A program made the translations under genes and the position numbers. A stretch of DNA of 54,453 nt, from positions 1 through 54,453 of the forward strand of contig CAZEVK010000006.1 of assembly GCA_964515755.1 (NCBI GenBank), written 5' to 3'. The notes beneath the pieces are model-generated. The model was not told the origin of the DNA, searched no databases, and saw nothing but the letters and a program-made list of their open reading frames with translations. Origin of the DNA: JAGVLN01 sp964515755. Its GTDB lineage: Bacteria; Pseudomonadota; Alphaproteobacteria; Rickettsiales; JABSSG01. Position 1 is the first letter of the stretch, and each line of letters begins with the position of its first letter. This document shows, piece after piece, positions 28,170-36,764 of the stretch.

Positions 28170-28229
28170 ATAGAAACATATAAACTAAGGAAAGTAGTTG
28201 CTCTATGGACCCTTTAAATGAGCTATGCC

Positions 28230-28254
28230 AAAACCTAACTAGCTACCAGGTTTT
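28230..28254 (+). terminator. Terminator of the terC-secF transcript
   Basis: A seven-base-pair stem (28230-28236 AAAACCT with 28248-28254 AGGTTTT, eleven-base loop) is followed by T residues. It lies 60 bases past secF and overlaps the stop codon of the convergent pentapeptide-repeat gene. Confidence 0.6.
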
Positions 28255-30827
28255 TTTATAGATATATCAGTTCCTGCTTTAGCCTCTCTAGCAAGAGCCT
28301 CAGTATACTTCCCATGAACTTTTTTTACAGGATTATGACTACTAATTTCAACATGATCAACAAAATGTCCACCTACTTTCTCAGTAGCAACTTTCTTATG
28401 TAAAACTTCAGATAATTCAGCATTCACTTCAATTTCAGGCATAATTTCAGGCGAGTAGACAGTATTATTAGGATGGAGCCTTTGAAACTCTACTTTTCTT
28501 GCTTGCATACCTTTTACCTCTTTGGAATCAGAACCAGCTCCAGTAAACCATATTGCAGCCGCAACACCAACGGAAACACCAACAGAAACAGTCGGTAAAG
28601 CAGTCATCGATAAAAATATAGCAGCAATGGTAGTCCCTGCCATATGTGTCATTGCAAATTTTGCAGCTAATATTAACGCTATAGGAGCAACTACAGCACA
28701 AGCACCAGTGATCCATTTATGATCTGCTAAATCAAAAATAGTTGAAGCTACACTTTTAAAGAAATTACCACCTAAAACCTTATCAATAGTTCTTGCAGCA
28801 GTAAAAACACCCCAACGCCATTTGGAACTTCCCATCCTTTTTACATCCTGCTTAACTTTAGCAGAATTTTCTTGCATATCTAACGCATTTGCTGAATCTA
28901 CCATCTTTTCACATTTTGTACGCTCGTCAATATGTGGCTCGCTATCACCAAATAATCCCCAAAATACTCCAGGTTCAATTTCCCATTCTGAATTTTCGAC
29001 ATGATCTAATCTAGCGCCTTTAAGTTTCATTCTAGAAACATTTGCCCATAATTTGGTTCCAGTAAAATCTGCATTTGTGGCATCAACGTCACTAAATGAT
29101 GACCCAACAGCACTTGCATACCTTACTTCAGCTCCCCGTAAATTTGTGTAATTAAAGATAGTGCCATCAAGTGTTGAATAGTTAAGTTTAGCTTTAGGAG
29201 CATCTCCATATATAAACAACACATCTCTCATTATTGAATTGCTAGCATCCATTCCTTTAGCTTTTACTAGCTCCATGTGAGCATAGCTAAAATTAGAATT
29301 TTTAGCCTGAGATCTATCAAATACTGCCTCTCTAAAATTTGCCCCAATTGCAAAAACTCCATTCATTATTGCTTCGGTAAAAATTGCACATTTACCACTC
29401 GCATTATCAAAAATTCCACCAGTTAGAAGAGTACCCTTGAAAGAAGTTGAATATTTACGCTCAAACCAGCCCATCCCCCAACCAGGTATATTACCATCAA
29501 ATGAACTGTTACTAAAATTACTATATTCTAAATTTGAATAATCCCACTTGGTTTCTACCATGCTACACCGAGACCAATCACATTTGCCCCAGTTACCATA
29601 TGATAAATTTAATTTATCAAGAACTAGACCAGACATATCTGGAATAAAATCACCTTCAAGATTATATTTTTTAATTAAAAAATTTCTAAAAGATTGCAAT
29701 TGATCTTTTACTCCATGAGATGAGAAAATTGAAGAACTAAGAACTGCTTCACTTTCTTGGCATTCTTTTGCATATTCTTTAATATCCTCTATTGTACATT
29801 TACGATATTTTCCTAAATCAGGAACTTGGGTCACAATTCTATCATCAACTATTTTAAAAGAAGATTTTCCTTTTATATAACAAGGATCGAATATTGGCGT
29901 AGTACATGGAAAACTTTTATAAACAGAAGAACTACTAAGCTTTACTTCATCAAAACTAGTCTTACCAATAAATTCCATACTATTTGTATGATTAATACCC
30001 AAATATTGATCAATATTACTCCCTCTAATATCTAGTCGATTTATTTTGCAATCATCAAATTTTATTTGTACTACTCCACAGTCTCGCATTATCAGGGATT
30101 CAACCCTAACATTTTTTAAAATTGTGTTTTCTAGTAATGTTCCAGATAGATCGATGCCATCAAGATTAATATTATTACCATCAATAACTTGATTAGAAAG
30201 ATCAGCTACAATCTTTATTCCATCAGAAAGAAGATGCCTTTTAGTATAAGAAATATAATCTGAAAAGCTACCCATTGCACTTACATGCACTGGATGTTTG
30301 TAACGTAATTTTATATAATTTTTTAATTCCCTTTCACCAACTTTTACAATCATTAGCTGAGGATTGGATGGATCAAATAAAGAATCTTTAAAGTTACATC
30401 TTTTAAATTGATCACTGGTTATTATTCTTTTTCCTAAATCAGCGCCGCGAAAGGATACTCCATCAAATGTGCAGCCTTCAGGAAAGATTGCACCTTGTAA
30501 ATTTGTTGATCTGAATAAATTATTATCTTTGCCATAGAGACCGCCAATAATCCATTGCTTATTATAGACTTTACTTTTATCCTTATCACTAAAATTAACA
30601 AAAGAAAGGTCAGACCCTCTAAGATCAGCAACTGTACCTTCATCTAAAGTAATATTGCTTATATTTGCTTGATAAACAATATTATCAGTATTAATCAACT
30701 CTCTTTCATCTTTGATAAAATCCGTCAAACTTAATGCAGTATCATATCTTTCCCTATGTAATTTTAACTTTTGAATAAAGTTAAAAAATTCTTCCTTTGT
30801 TAAATATATTTGTTTGACCTTCGTCAT
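28239..30827 (-). CDS. Large pentapeptide-repeat protein with hydrophobic C-terminal segment
   Basis: About 862 residues. Long stretches carry A(D/N)LXX-like pentapeptides, for example ATNADFTGTKLW, ANFREAVFDRSQAKNSNF and LDGTIFNYTNLRGAEVRYA, which predict right-handed quadrilateral beta-helices in two or three blocks (roughly residues 70-310 and 400-630). After these come a charged linker and a hydrophobic region of about 60 residues (near 705-770, Ala/Val/Gly rich) able to span a membrane twice, then a polar tail. The start is the ATG at 30827, preceded by CAGGGA, not the GTG seven codons earlier. Function is unknown; the architecture suggests a surface or host-directed protein. It shares a 121-base promoter region with a divergent coiled-coil gene. 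Confidence 0.8.
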   Translation of the reverse strand: MTKVKQIYLTKEEFFNFIQKLKLHRERYDTALSLTDFIKDERELINTDNIVYQANISNITLDEGTVADLRGSDLSFVNFSDKDKSKVYNKQWIIGGLYGKDNNLFRSTNLQGAIFPEGCTFDGVSFRGADLGKRIITSDQFKRCNFKDSLFDPSNPQLMIVKVGERELKNYIKLRYKHPVHVSAMGSFSDYISYTKRHLLSDGIKIVADLSNQVIDGNNINLDGIDLSGTLLENTILKNVRVESLIMRDCGVVQIKFDDCKINRLDIRGSNIDQYLGINHTNSMEFIGKTSFDEVKLSSSSVYKSFPCTTPIFDPCYIKGKSSFKIVDDRIVTQVPDLGKYRKCTIEDIKEYAKECQESEAVLSSSIFSSHGVKDQLQSFRNFLIKKYNLEGDFIPDMSGLVLDKLNLSYGNWGKCDWSRCSMVETKWDYSNLEYSNFSNSSFDGNIPGWGMGWFERKYSTSFKGTLLTGGIFDNASGKCAIFTEAIMNGVFAIGANFREAVFDRSQAKNSNFSYAHMELVKAKGMDASNSIMRDVLFIYGDAPKAKLNYSTLDGTIFNYTNLRGAEVRYASAVGSSFSDVDATNADFTGTKLWANVSRMKLKGARLDHVENSEWEIEPGVFWGLFGDSEPHIDERTKCEKMVDSANALDMQENSAKVKQDVKRMGSSKWRWGVFTAARTIDKVLGGNFFKSVASTIFDLADHKWITGACAVVAPIALILAAKFAMTHMAGTTIAAIFLSMTALPTVSVGVSVGVAAAIWFTGAGSDSKEVKGMQARKVEFQRLHPNNTVYSPEIMPEIEVNAELSEVLHKKVATEKVGGHFVDHVEISSHNPVKKVHGKYTEALAREAKAGTDISIKKPGS

Positions 30828-30873
30828 ATTAATTTTTCCCTGAAACACCTGATTATCGTCTATAAATTGAATA

Positions 30874-30891
30874 TTAACATGCAGATGTTAA
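30874..30891. promoter_or_regulatory. Palindrome in the divergent promoter region of two accessory genes
   Basis: TTAACAT-GCAG-ATGTTAA is a perfect inverted repeat with seven-base arms and a four-base centre, between the starts of the pentapeptide-repeat gene (30827) and the coiled-coil gene (30949). Its position suits an operator acting on both. No regulator is identified. Confidence 0.4.
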
Positions 30892-30948
30892 TTAATTGTT
30901 AATAAAATGCTGCTAATATTATAAAATAAACAAATATAGATAATAAAT

Positions 30949-31911
30949 ATGATCGAAGCCTATCAAGACGAGCTAGAAAAAATAATTAACGGCTTAGAGC
31001 AGGAATTAAATAACTTGCTTAAAGAAAGAAAAAAAAGATTTTTTACTCTGAGACTTGATAGACAAATTTCACGTATTAAAAATCTATTAAAAAAATATAA
31101 AGCTGAAAGCAAAACTTCTACAAGTAAAGTTAAAGCAAAAAAAACTATAAGCTTTATTAGATCATTAATCAGAAAAATTTTAGAAATTAATTTAATGACC
31201 AGTAAACTATTAATAGAACGCAAAAAAGTAAAGCAAAAAAGCAAACAAATAAAAGACGAAAAAGAAAGTGATGTAGACTATAAAGATGGCAATGAGTTAG
31301 TCAAAAAAAATAATTTACAAAATTTGACCAAAGGTAAATCTATATCCACAATCATAGAAAAAGAAGATATCGATTCATTATCTGAAACATCATATATTCA
31401 CCCAAAAATATTAGATGTTCATTTGATTTCTTTACTTGAACTTGAAAAAGCTGCTAATGAATTTGTATTCCAACATCCGGCTAAAGCAACTAAAAAACAT
31501 CATACCCATCATCAGTTTTTTAATGAAGACTCTGAGCATAGATTTAGCTTAACAGAAGAAATCAAAAAATATCACCATGATTTACTTAATGTTCTTAATA
31601 AGAAAACAGAGATTGATACTAATGAAAGGCAACCGCATGAATCAAATTTATATAATACTAAACAGCTATATTTACTAAATAATAATTTATTGCATCTTAA
31701 AGAAAAAATGAGTATTCAACATCAACTACCTGACTTCACTCCATTATTGATTAAGCCTTTAATAAAATTAGAAATATTGATGCATGTCATAGAAAAATAT
31801 TTATTATCTTTAGCAAAACCACAAAACACACAAACTTTTGTTGAAAAATATCAAGCAGAAATGAAAAAAAATAGTAAAGGGATTAAAACGGAACGCTTAA
31901 CCCAATTATAA
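30949..31911 (+). CDS. Unknown basic coiled-coil protein
   Basis: A 320-residue, strongly basic, alpha-helical protein not recognised. Residues 1-115 form heptad-rich helices with clusters such as LLKERKKRFF and LIERKKVKQKSKQIK; a histidine cluster (KKHHTHHQFF) lies near 183-192; a second helical domain (about 200-295) contains YLLNNNLLHLKEKM and LIKPLIKLEILMHVIEKYLL. No signal peptide or membrane helix is seen. It is divergent from the pentapeptide-repeat gene and shares its control region, so the two may act in the same process; that is inference. Confidence 0.6.
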   Translation: MIEAYQDELEKIINGLEQELNNLLKERKKRFFTLRLDRQISRIKNLLKKYKAESKTSTSKVKAKKTISFIRSLIRKILEINLMTSKLLIERKKVKQKSKQIKDEKESDVDYKDGNELVKKNNLQNLTKGKSISTIIEKEDIDSLSETSYIHPKILDVHLISLLELEKAANEFVFQHPAKATKKHHTHHQFFNEDSEHRFSLTEEIKKYHHDLLNVLNKKTEIDTNERQPHESNLYNTKQLYLLNNNLLHLKEKMSIQHQLPDFTPLLIKPLIKLEILMHVIEKYLLSLAKPQNTQTFVEKYQAEMKKNSKGIKTERLTQL

Positions 31912-32093
31912 AGATCGAGTAAATGCAAATCCTTCTTATGTTAAAAAACACAAATTAAATAAAATTGTAGGAACCCAACATTCTAATAATTTATCGTAAG
32001 TTAATATTTTACGCGCTAGCCTCATATTGATATTGACCACAATTACGTTATTTAATATTATAAGCGCAACAAATTATTTTAAAACAATAAAGC

Positions 32094-32645
32094 ATGAATG
32101 GGTTTGAATTAAATAAAATTGCAGCTTCAATTCTCTTAGCCGGAGTAATTGCAATGATCGTTGCTAATATAACTGATGTGATTTATATACCACATCATCC
32201 TGATAACGCACGTGGTTATTCTGTACCTGTTACTAATTCTTCCGCCCCTGTTGCTGTCACAGCAGCTCCTGTTGAAGCTATTAAGATTGGACAATTAATG
32301 GCTCAAGCTGAGTCATCACGTGGACAAACTGATGTCAAAAAATGCGGAGTTTGTCATGATTTCACTAAAGGTGGACCAAATAGAGTTGGACCAAATTTAT
32401 GGAATGTTCTTGGGTCGCCTAAAATACACCTGGCAGATTATAACTATTCACCAGCGATGAAAGCTAAAGGTGGTAATTGGGATTACGAAGATCTGTATCA
32501 TTTCATCAATAATCCAAGACAATACCTCCCAGGAACAAAAATGACTTTTGCGGGAATCAGCAAACCGCAAGATGTAGCAGATGTGATTGCTTATCTTCGA
32601 ACATTAAGCGATTCACCGATTCCATTACCACCAGTAGAAAAATAA
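32094..32645 (+). CDS. cycM: Membrane-anchored cytochrome c (CycM/c-552 type)
   Basis: Electron carrier between the bc1 complex and cytochrome oxidase. The 183-residue protein has an uncleaved N-terminal helix (about 9-30), an Ala/Pro/Val linker, and a class I cytochrome c domain with the haem site CGVCH at 84-88, the GPNLWNVLG segment, and axial Met150 in PGTKMTFAG, ending with the usual ADVIAYLRTLS helix. This anchored form is the one found in Rickettsiales and other alphaproteobacteria. xthA follows three bases later on the same strand. Confidence 0.93.
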   Translation: MNGFELNKIAASILLAGVIAMIVANITDVIYIPHHPDNARGYSVPVTNSSAPVAVTAAPVEAIKIGQLMAQAESSRGQTDVKKCGVCHDFTKGGPNRVGPNLWNVLGSPKIHLADYNYSPAMKAKGGNWDYEDLYHFINNPRQYLPGTKMTFAGISKPQDVADVIAYLRTLSDSPIPLPPVEK

Positions 32646-32648
32646 CAA

Positions 32649-33431
32649 ATGAAAATAGCCAGCTGGAATGTTAATTCCATTAAAAGCAGATTGCCAAACT
32701 TATTAAGCTGGCTTGAAGAAAGTCGCCCTGATATTGTGTTACTTCAGGAATTAAAATGCTTAACCGAAGCATTTCCTAGAGAAGAAATTGAAGATTTAGG
32801 CTATAATTTGGCAATTCATGGACAAAAAACTTATAACGGCGTCGCCATTTTAAGTAAATATCCTATCGAAGATATTACTATTGAGCTCAAATACGACCCT
32901 GAACCAACACAAGCAAGATACATAGAAACAGTCATTAGTGTTAGCAAAACTATAGTTAGATGCGCGTCAGTTTATGTGCCTAATGGACAAGACTTAACTT
33001 CTATGAAATTTCAGTATAAACTAGCATTTCTTGATGCATTACGCGAACATATGCAAAAATTGCTATATAATGATGAGATTACAATTATTGGCGGTGATTA
33101 TAACATTGCCCCAGATGATATTGATGTTTACGACCCGAAAGCATTACAAAATTCAGTCTGCTTTAGTCTACAAGAACGTCAGAAGTTAAAGCAATTAATT
33201 CATTTGGGTTATAGTGACAGCTATCGCTCATTAAATAAAAATGATCAAGAATTTAGTTGGTGGGATTACCGTGCCGGAGCATGGCACCGCAATCATGGCA
33301 TGCGTATTGACCTTATGCTTCTCTCCCCAGAAGCGAGTGATTTGCTTATAAGTGCTGAAATTGAACATAAAATACGTTCCCAAGAAAAACCCTCAGATCA
33401 TGCGCCAGTAACGGTCTCACTAAAACTTTAA
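32649..33431 (+). CDS. xthA: Exodeoxyribonuclease III
   Basis: Apurinic/apyrimidinic endonuclease and 3'-5' exonuclease of base-excision repair. The 260-residue protein has all exonuclease III motifs: MKIASWNVNSIKSR at the N-terminus, LLQELKC with the metal-binding Glu, GGDYNIAPDDIDVY, SWWDYRAGAWHRNHGMRID, and the C-terminal SDHAPV with the catalytic Asp-His. It follows cycM by three bases; the pairing is likely fortuitous in function. Confidence 0.96.
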   Translation: MKIASWNVNSIKSRLPNLLSWLEESRPDIVLLQELKCLTEAFPREEIEDLGYNLAIHGQKTYNGVAILSKYPIEDITIELKYDPEPTQARYIETVISVSKTIVRCASVYVPNGQDLTSMKFQYKLAFLDALREHMQKLLYNDEITIIGGDYNIAPDDIDVYDPKALQNSVCFSLQERQKLKQLIHLGYSDSYRSLNKNDQEFSWWDYRAGAWHRNHGMRIDLMLLSPEASDLLISAEIEHKIRSQEKPSDHAPVTVSLKL

Positions 33432-33466
33432 AATAAATCAGTTACACTTAATTTCTAAAGTATATT

Positions 33467-36400
33467 TTATAAGAAGCATTGATTACATATGGCAGATTTA
33501 AGACTATTTCCTTTCCAAGTAAAATAAAAAGATTTAGCATCAGCTAAAGTTTGTCCAGGAGCAAGAACTTTATACTCACATATTATGTCAAGCAAATGCT
33601 TTGGGATACTGACTTTTTTGAGCTTTTGATCGAGAAGAATAAAGCGATCTCCAGATTTATGAGTTGAAATTTGATTCTCTGTACCTATTTTACCGCGTAT
33701 TAAATGTGAAAGCTCATATTTTCCCAGTTCAAGTAATTTAGCATTAGTAAATTGGATAATTTCATCACCAATTATTGCCAGATTTTCATCATTAAGTATA
33801 CGCTCCTCTGTAATTGATTCTAGCTTACCACTAATAAGCAAAACTATTATCTTACTGTCATAATCTCTTGCCTTGTTAGGTTGCAATACATTTAAAACAT
33901 GACCGATAGTAGCTTCAGTATGTATACTAATCATATTATTATTATGATATAAAGTTACAGGCTTAAAAATGCCAAGTTTATTAGCTACTGCAATATGAAT
34001 GACCGGTTGATTTTCATCAATATTTAAACAGTAAGGTAAATCTAAAATATAAACAATAGTCATATAAATTATTGTTGATAGCTGGAGCTTTAACAATAGA
34101 AGGTTCGATGTATAAGTTATAATTGCTAAGTTGTTCAGAAATAGCTGTAATATGAATTAGTCTTTGCGTAGCAATATTAATACGCGTAACGCGCATTTGA
34201 ATATGATTTAAAATTATTACATCGCCAGGTTCAAGATGAAGGTAATTTGGAGGAAGCATTAACTTATAGATAGTGCGTGCTGCCCAATTATTATTGAGAC
34301 TAATATTTGCTACTTTTTTAGCTAAAGATGCGGTTAACACTATCTGACTATGAATACTGATGATAACTTTAGTATCAACATTTTCTCTTATTGCATGTGC
34401 AATATTAGATTGGTAACAATTATCGCTATCCATATATAAAATAGAAACTTGTTTAGCTAGCGCCAATTCTTGTCAACGAATGGTTGAAATTGTTCCTCCA
34501 CCTGAAAAAGCAATTAAGTCATCATTTTTGATTTTTTGAGTGTGCTTGCCATGCCGCATGTTGAATTTAAGTATTGCTTCTGATTCAACAATATCAAAAA
34601 AATAGATGCTGGATAAAACTTCAATTACTTCTTGTACTGGTTGAAGATCGCTAATTATGTAACCTTCAATAATACCATCAAGTTTGCTTACATCAAATTG
34701 TTCTGGTGTTAATCCTGAACGTAAACATAAATCTGTAATGATATCGCCAAGATGACAAACACCTAATTTGCCATTAACCCAGTAACCGCGTAGCCATAGC
34801 AGTCCATCTGCCCACACAGAACTTAAACTCGGCCAATATGGATATGGCCTTGCGTCCCAAGTCCATAAAAACATATTTTCAATCATTTCAGAATTAGCCC
34901 ATTTTTTTAACGTAGCTGAAATACCGCTACGCTGTGCTCGAAAATCAACCCTACCCTTGGAATAAATCGGCACTCCACCGTCACAACTTTCAGGATTGTA
35001 AAAGACATTAGGCTGATTAGTAGCACAATCTAATGACGGAAAACCAAACTCAGTAAATCAGATTTTCTTAGATTTTGGACACCATAAAATTTTCTGATTA
35101 TCAGGATTAATATGCTCATTCTCCCACCACCAATTAAGGTTTTTCCAGGCATATTCTGGTGCGATAGGTATAGTGTTTTTATCAAAATAATAGAAATCAT
35201 AGCCTTCACCTGATGTCCAACCATCAATTATTTTTTGTTCATCATAATCTTGGGAGCGATCATTTGTTAAAGGAAAATAAGCATCAATCCCAATAAAATC
35301 TATCTAGTCTGATGCCCATAATTTATCTAAATTATACCAACCGCCTTCGCCATGATGGTATTCAGACCAATCTGCAGCATAACTTATCTTTACGTTTGGC
35401 CCCAGTATTTACTTTACCTGGTACGCTAAATCGTAAAGCCTATCTATTGCTAAAGTAAATTTAGTTATGCCTATAAGTTCTGAACCAATGATAAAGGCAT
35501 TAACTTTTCCTTTAACTAGATTCGCATAGTGTAAAATGAATTTATTATATTCATCGAAAAAATTATTAATGTTATTTACATTCCCTGTGATATGACCACG
35601 CCATGGCTTATTGGATAAATCAACAAAAATCATTGGATAGAACATAATCATAAGATTAAGATTTTTGAGCTCTTTCAAATATCGAAGTATACTTGCATCA
35701 GCAACAGTCCCACTGTAAATTAGGATTATTATTATTTAAAGTAATTTGATGAGCATTTTCTCTGGTATAATTAGAACATGCCCAGACATCTGGCTCAGTG
35801 CGCATTTTCTTAAATTCTACTACAGGCAAAATTTTGCAATCAGCAGTATCTAGAGAAGTAGCAAACCAAGCAATTATAGGCGCAACCCAGCTAATATTCG
35901 GACAAGTTTCTTGTAATTGATCTAAAGCAACTATTGCATCAGCCTTATTAGCATTATTATGATAATTGATTGGTATAGCTTTGCCTTGCTGCAATGTTTC
36001 ACCTTTAACCTTATATTGCAACTTAGTGTCATAAACAAATTCTCCTGATCCCGGAATAATACAAATAGCTTTAAGCATATCTTCTACTGACTGTTTATAA
36101 TTTAATTTAGCAAGACGTCTTACTTCAAATGTAAAGTTGGGAATACGATTGCCATATTGTGCTAATGGGAAATTTTCAATTACAATATAAGCTAATCCAC
36201 GATATGCAGGTGTTTTACCAACTCCCATGTGAGTTTCAATTAAAGAGTCAGGTAATTGCTTTTCATCACCCTTATAGACTTTACCAACAGCATTAGATAA
36301 AAGCTGAGCGTCTGCCCAAATATTAACCATCGAATCAATTTTACCTTCACAAATTGCAATAGCTAGAGTAACAGTATAACTATATGCCTTAGTGATTATA

Positions 36401-36715
36401 GCAGGCTCTATACCTCCCTTGCCTCCTGTAGTTTCAATATGTTGATGCTCTTGTATAGGTTAGAGACCAAATAACATTACCTGCAATCCGGCATTTACCG
36501 TATATAATTGGTATAATCTTGCCATAATTTGAGGTTTGCGCTATAAGATCATATGAGCGTGATCCCTTATTCACAATATATGATTTGGCAGAAAAATTAC
36601 TATCAATAAAACTCCCAATCATACTACCAAAGGTATGGCCAACCATTCCACCTAGAGGCCCTGCAACAGAAGCACCTATTGCACCACTAACTGCACTTAA
36701 AAATATAGTTGACAT
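33467..36715 (-). pseudogene. Decayed GTA host-specificity/tail gene (homologue of Rhodobacter capsulatus GTA g15)
   Basis: Read across frames, the strand encodes a protein of about 1,080 residues that follows the GTA g15 host-specificity protein: an N-terminal Gly/Ala-rich segment and VIYGKCRIAGNVIW-like region, APAYRGLAYIVIE and FGNR/FTFEV-type motifs, the GTA TIM-barrel domain (SYAADWSEYHHGEGGW, IDFIGIDAY, then FTEFGFPSLDCATNQPNVF), and a phage-tail domain. At least seven lesions break it: frameshifts near 36450, 35705 and 34075, and in-frame stops at 35409-35411 (TAA), 35304-35306 (TAG, where a Glu is expected before IDFIG), 35058-35060 (TGA, where Trp is expected before FTE) and 34473-34475 (TGA). 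The remaining frames stay clearly coding, so decay is fairly recent. No other GTA gene is nearby. Confidence 0.88.
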
Positions 36716-36764
36716 TTATTAACTATTATTATATATTATTTAATTAAATTAATTGAGAAGCTGT

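Noticed and set aside
34473..35060. UGA read as Trp, because two of the stops in the GTA gene fall where Trp is expected.
   Set aside because: The same gene also has TAA and TAG stops and frameshifts, intact genes here use TGG for Trp, and TGA ends genes such as mlaE and sugE.
35030..35227. A 65-codon minus-strand open frame inside the GTA remnant.
   Set aside because: The GTA homology runs through this stretch in another frame (interrupted by stops at 35304 and 35058), so this frame is a shadow.
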